A DNA stretch of 16,207 nt from AC-69 sp044867345 (lineage in GTDB: Bacteria > Actinomycetota > UBA4738 > HRBIN12), in assembly GCA_044867345.1 (NCBI GenBank), contig JBIOUU010000146.1:1-16207 (forward strand), read 5' to 3'. The stretch's first letter is position 1; each line of letters opens with the position of its first letter. The notes beneath the pieces were generated by a model. That model was not told the origin of the DNA. It saw only the letters and a list, made by a program, of their open reading frames with translations, and did no database searches. This document shows, piece by piece, positions 13,572-16,207 of this stretch. The position numbers were made by a program, and so were the translations under genes.

Positions 13572-14148
13572 GCCCGAGCTCGCGCCCGAGCGGATGCTGG
13601 CCGTCCTCAACGAGCACGACGTCCGCTTCGTACTCGTGGGCGGGTTCGCTGCCGTGATCCACGGCTCTCCGTATCTCACGACCGACGTCGACGTGGTCCC
13701 GGAGTGGTCCAAGGAGAACCTGGAACGCATGTCGGCGGCGTTGGAGTCGATGCACGCCCGGGTATGGACGGCGAGCGAGCCAGCGGGCGTCCCGTTCGGA
13801 CACGACGCCGCATCGTTGGGCAACGTCGAGATGTGGAACCTCGTCACCGACCACGGCCGCTTGGACCTCACCTTCATGCCGAGCGGCACGGCCGGCTACG
13901 AGGACCTCGCGCGCGACGCCGTGCACCTCACGATCCTGGGCGTCGATGTCGACGTGGCCTCGCTGGCCGACGTGATCAGGTCGAAGGAGGCGGCCGGCCG
14001 CGAGAAAGACCGGGTGGTGCTACCGGTGCTCCGCCGCATCCTCGACGAAGGCAACGAAGGCTTAGGTGAGGCAGAGAGCGCTCGTGGTGTCGACCGACGA
14101 CTCGATAGAGCCGATTCGGGTAACTCGGGGACGCTCGGTAAGCCTTGA
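13564..14148 (+). CDS. Nucleotidyltransferase of the MNT/AbiEii-like fold, candidate toxin
   Basis: This 194-residue protein has the polymerase-beta-type nucleotidyltransferase core: VLVGGFAAVIHGSPYLTTDVDVV (23-45, with Gly26-Gly27 and the metal-binding Asp41/Asp43), and the third acid Asp101 in GRLDLTF. A later RSKEAAGREKDRVVLPVLRRIL segment (139-160) resembles the conserved basic helix of AbiEii/COG-type toxin nucleotidyltransferases. Such enzymes transfer nucleotides to tRNA or protein, or act in abortive infection. The GTG at 13564 has GGGGAG five bases upstream and overlaps the HTH gene stop. The last 25 or so residues look like an unconserved extension. All catalytic acids are present, so it should be active. 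Confidence 0.85.
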   Translation: MAEPELAPERMLAVLNEHDVRFVLVGGFAAVIHGSPYLTTDVDVVPEWSKENLERMSAALESMHARVWTASEPAGVPFGHDAASLGNVEMWNLVTDHGRLDLTFMPSGTAGYEDLARDAVHLTILGVDVDVASLADVIRSKEAAGREKDRVVLPVLRRILDEGNEGLGEAESARGVDRRLDRADSGNSGTLGKP

Positions 14149-14161
14149 TCGGCGGCGGGGA

Positions 14162-15037
14162 TCATGTGGCGCGTCGCGCGATCTCCTTGATCGCACCGAC
14201 CACCGTGCCGAGATCGGTCGCGAAAATCTCATGGCCGGCACCCTTCACGTGTATGAACCGGCCGTCGGATGTCAACATTGCAAGGGCGCGGCTGGCATCC
14301 TGCAGCTGGCCGACCACCCGGTTGCAGTAGGGGTCGGTACCGCCGCCGCAATCCTCGGCGTACATGATCGTGTATGGGATCCCACGGGGGAACGGCTTGT
14401 CCAACAGATCATCGGTCTCGCGCACCACTACCGGCTCGATCCCGCCGTCCAAACCGTTTTCCGGCCTGATCTCGTTGGTGAGCAGCTCCTTCGGTGTGAC
14501 GATCGGGCGAAGACGGCGTAGCCAGTCGCTGTAGGGCGGGCCTGGGTTCATCGAAACGATGCCGGCCACCTGCGCGGGATATCGCTGCGCGTAGAGCAGG
14601 ACGACATCGCCACCCATCGAATGGCCGACAAGTAGATACGGTGGTGGGATGTGAGCGCCAACCAGCACCGAGTGCAGGTCGGCGACGACGTCGCCCAATG
14701 GTCGGCGAGCGCTCTGCGGCGGATCGCTTTGGCCAAGCCCGGCGCGGTCATAGCTGCACACCAACCCGTGTTGCATGAGCGCATCGGCGATGGGAGAGAG
14801 CTGGGTGTGGTCGTTGCCGTTGCCCGCCTCCAGCACGATGGTGGGAGTGGTTGGTCTCGCTTCGCCCTGGCACAGCCCCCAGAGCGTTCGACCGCCCACG
14901 TCCACGGTGAACTCGCGGACCGTCGGGGCCGACACGGTGCCGGTCTGGGACGGTCGCGGCGAGGTCCCCCCGGAACCGTTCCCTCCACACGCCACGGCGA
15001 CAACCAACAGCACCGACACCGCGCTTCGTGTCCGCAT
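14162..15037 (-). CDS. Alpha/beta hydrolase, probable lipoprotein
   Basis: This 291-residue exported hydrolase has an N-terminal signal (MRTRSAVSVLLVVAVAC) with Cys17 as a possible lipid-attachment site. The -3 residue is Ala rather than the preferred Leu, so the lipobox is imperfect. A Ser/Thr/Gly/Pro-rich linker to about residue 40 follows. The hydrolase core shows LEAGNGND (oxyanion region), SYDRAGLGQSD, the nucleophile elbow GHSMGG (Ser140) and GAGHEIF (His269). The catalytic acid is probably one of the Asp residues near 229-235. The two Cys near 230-238 may form a disulfide. Likely an esterase or lipase at the cell surface. TAGGGT lies six bases before the ATG. It is convergent with the nucleotidyltransferase gene (13 bases). 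Confidence 0.9.
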   Translation of the reverse strand: MRTRSAVSVLLVVAVACGGNGSGGTSPRPSQTGTVSAPTVREFTVDVGGRTLWGLCQGEARPTTPTIVLEAGNGNDHTQLSPIADALMQHGLVCSYDRAGLGQSDPPQSARRPLGDVVADLHSVLVGAHIPPPYLLVGHSMGGDVVLLYAQRYPAQVAGIVSMNPGPPYSDWLRRLRPIVTPKELLTNEIRPENGLDGGIEPVVVRETDDLLDKPFPRGIPYTIMYAEDCGGGTDPYCNRVVGQLQDASRALAMLTSDGRFIHVKGAGHEIFATDLGTVVGAIKEIARRAT

Positions 15038-15043
15038 GCGTGA

Positions 15044-15049
15044 ACCCTA
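15044..15049 (-). promoter_or_regulatory. -10 box of a leaderless promoter (hydrolase gene)
   Basis: On the minus strand TAGGGT is followed by TCACGC and the ATG at 15037. No ribosome binding site is present. Confidence 0.6.
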
Positions 15050-15097
15050 CCGCTGCACGAGGAAGCGGGGTAGACCTCGGCGGCAGTCGCTTCCAGG

Positions 15098-16012
15098 TCA
15101 GGTGCCTGTGCGACCGGACGTCAGTACCGCCACAAGACGGCGCACCTGGCCGCCGAGCGCGTGCTGTTCGGCGAGCGAGATGACGTCGGCGGCCGGTTCC
15201 CGTCGAGGGCGGGCCAGGCCCACCTCCGGGATGGGCAGGTCGGTCGGGATCGTGACGACCTTGACCGCGCGCTCGACGTAGTCGAGGTCCCGACGGACCT
15301 TCCCGAGCGAGATCCCCTGATCGTTGGATGCCCGTGCCGCCTCCAGGATACCGTCGAGGCTCCCGTATCGGGCCAGCAGGCCGGCCGCAAGCTTCGGACC
15401 GACGCCTCGAACCCCCGGCAGGCCGTCGGAGGGATCGCCGCGCAGCACCGCGAAGTCGCGATACGCGCGGCCCGGGATCTGGTACTTCGCCTCGATGAAC
15501 GACTCGTTCACGACGTCCACCTCGGATACGCCTCGCCGCGGATACAACACGAACACATCGGGATCGTGGACGAGCTGGAAGAGGTCCCGGTCGCCGGAGA
15601 CGATGCCGACCCGCCCCGGCGCTCGCTGGGCCAGCGTTCCGATGACGTCCTCGGCCTCGTAGCCGGGATGCCCGACCACCTGGATGCCGCACCCGGAGAG
15701 GATCTCGAAGATGACCGGCATCTGGGGAGCCAGCCGGTCCTCGGCTTGCTCCTGGGGGCTTCCCGGCTCAGCCCGATGCGTCTTGTAAGTGTCGACGAGC
15801 TCGACCCGCCAGTCGGGTCGCCAGTCATCGTCCGCCGCACAGCAGAGGAAGTCTGGGTCGTGGGTCGCCACCAAGCTCTCGAGCATCCCCAGGAACCCGT
15901 AGGCCGCGTTCATGGGGGTTCCGTCGGGCGCCTTGACCGAGTCGGGGACGGAGAAGAGCGCCCGATAGATCAGGCTCGCCGAGTCGACGAGGAGCGTGAG
16001 GCCGGTTCCCAC
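15098..16012 (-). CDS. 5'-3' exonuclease (FEN/PIN-like, H3TH domain)
   Basis: This 304-residue stand-alone protein resembles the 5'-nuclease domain of DNA polymerase I and processes flaps or RNA primers. Metal-binding and substrate motifs are in order: VDSASLIYRALF (Asp10), DTYKTHR (74-80), GYEAEDVIGTLA (117-128), VSGDRDLFQL (138-147), RGDPSDGLPGVRGVGPKLAAGLLARYGSLDGIL (191-223, the H3TH region with Asp194 and Asp197). All expected acidic residues appear present. The start is GTG at 16012, six bases after GATACT, with no Shine-Dalgarno sequence. The upstream neighbour on the same strand is a cold-shock gene, separated by its terminator. Confidence 0.94.
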   Translation of the reverse strand: MGTGLTLLVDSASLIYRALFSVPDSVKAPDGTPMNAAYGFLGMLESLVATHDPDFLCCAADDDWRPDWRVELVDTYKTHRAEPGSPQEQAEDRLAPQMPVIFEILSGCGIQVVGHPGYEAEDVIGTLAQRAPGRVGIVSGDRDLFQLVHDPDVFVLYPRRGVSEVDVVNESFIEAKYQIPGRAYRDFAVLRGDPSDGLPGVRGVGPKLAAGLLARYGSLDGILEAARASNDQGISLGKVRRDLDYVERAVKVVTIPTDLPIPEVGLARPRREPAADVISLAEQHALGGQVRRLVAVLTSGRTGT

Positions 16013-16018
16013 CCCTCA

Positions 16019-16024
16019 AGTATC
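16019..16024 (-). promoter_or_regulatory. -10 box of a leaderless promoter (exonuclease gene)
   Basis: On the minus strand GATACT is followed by TGAGGG and the GTG at 16012. The expected -35 position falls inside the neighbouring terminator hairpin. Confidence 0.5.
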
Positions 16025-16036
16025 CAGAAAACGCGA

Positions 16037-16060
16037 AGGGCCCGGCTCGCGCCGGGCCCT
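16037..16060 (-). terminator. Rho-independent-type terminator of the cold-shock gene
   Basis: AGGGCCCGGC (16037-16046) and GCCGGGCCCT (16051-16060) form a perfect 10-bp stem with a four-base loop. On the minus strand the stem is followed by TCGCGTTTTC, a short T-rich tail. It lies 21 bases after the cold-shock stop codon. Confidence 0.85.
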
Positions 16061-16081
16061 CGCAGTACGTCCGAAGACGCC

Positions 16082-16207
16082 TTAGACGGGGCGAACGTTC
16101 GCGGCCTGGGGGCCCTTTTGCCCCTGGCTCACGTCGTACTCGACCCGCTGGTTCTCGTCGAGGTTCCGGTACCCGTCGCCGCTGATCGCGCTGAAATGCA
16201 CGAACAC
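16082..16207 (-). CDS. Cold-shock protein (CspA family), 3' part only
   Basis: Forty-one C-terminal residues are visible; the start is outside the window. The end of RNP-2 (VFVHFSAISGDGYRNL) and the family's closing strands, QRVEYDVSQGQKGPQAANVRPV, identify a CspA-type single-stranded nucleic-acid chaperone. The stop is TAA at 16084-16082. The gene is followed by a strong hairpin terminator. Confidence 0.95.
   Translation of the reverse strand: MFVHFSAISGDGYRNLDENQRVEYDVSQGQKGPQAANVRPV

Noticed and set aside
1..16207. CRISPR array, tRNA or rRNA genes
   Set aside because: I saw no regularly spaced repeats, no cloverleaf with a T-loop signature and no ribosomal RNA sequence; nearly all DNA is accounted for by protein genes.

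Overview
The window is GC-rich (clearly above 60%) and gene-dense. It looks like chromosome from an actinobacterial lineage. Supporting signs are a bacterial/actinobacterial-type inositol-3-phosphate synthase encoded directly behind a PadR regulator, a DrrA/DrrB-type ABC exporter, a PPOX-class protein resembling F420-binding enzymes, a PAC2 protein, and at least eight genes whose start codon sits 6-7 nt after a TANNNT-like -10 box, as in leaderless transcripts. No gene here fixes the class or genus. The mix of ordinary and damaged genes would suit an uncultured lineage or a metagenome assembly, but that is inference.

Layout, left to right. At 2-235 (+) is the C-terminal end of an IS481-like transposase cut by the window edge. 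A minus-strand block follows: MFS exporter (1726-272), ino1 (2896-1775) and its translationally coupled padR (3480-2893) with a striking inverted-repeat operator at 3503-3542, a flavin-binding PPOX protein (4239-3580), a degenerate DNA-3-methyladenine-glycosylase-like protein (4767-4249), a PAC2 protein (5778-4918) and a broken sensor histidine kinase (6696-5826). After a plus-strand cupin (6837-7163) comes a drug-efflux module: drrA-drrB-like genes (8978-7177, minus) divergent from a marR gene (9102-9572, plus). Next on the minus strand is a three-gene unit: an ECF sigma factor with an in-frame amber codon near its N-terminus, a membrane-anchored partner with a Rieske-like domain lacking the cysteine ligands, and a polytopic membrane protein (11796-9594).

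The right third holds small stress or detoxification-type genes: a PPOX oxidoreductase, a YCII/DGPF protein and a VOC/glyoxalase protein. Then comes a two-gene Xre + nucleotidyltransferase cassette (13248-14148) with a palindrome over its promoter, which I read as a candidate toxin-antitoxin or defence unit. A lipoprotein alpha/beta hydrolase, a 5'-3' exonuclease, and the 3' end of a cold-shock protein gene with its hairpin terminator close the window.

The most unusual items are the Xre/nucleotidyltransferase cassette, the sigma factor/degenerate-Rieske operon with its amber codon, the Tag-like protein without catalytic or zinc residues, the kinase with an internal deletion, and the recurrent leaderless promoter architecture. 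No rRNA, tRNA or CRISPR array was seen. Apart from the fragment at the left edge I see no mobile element.
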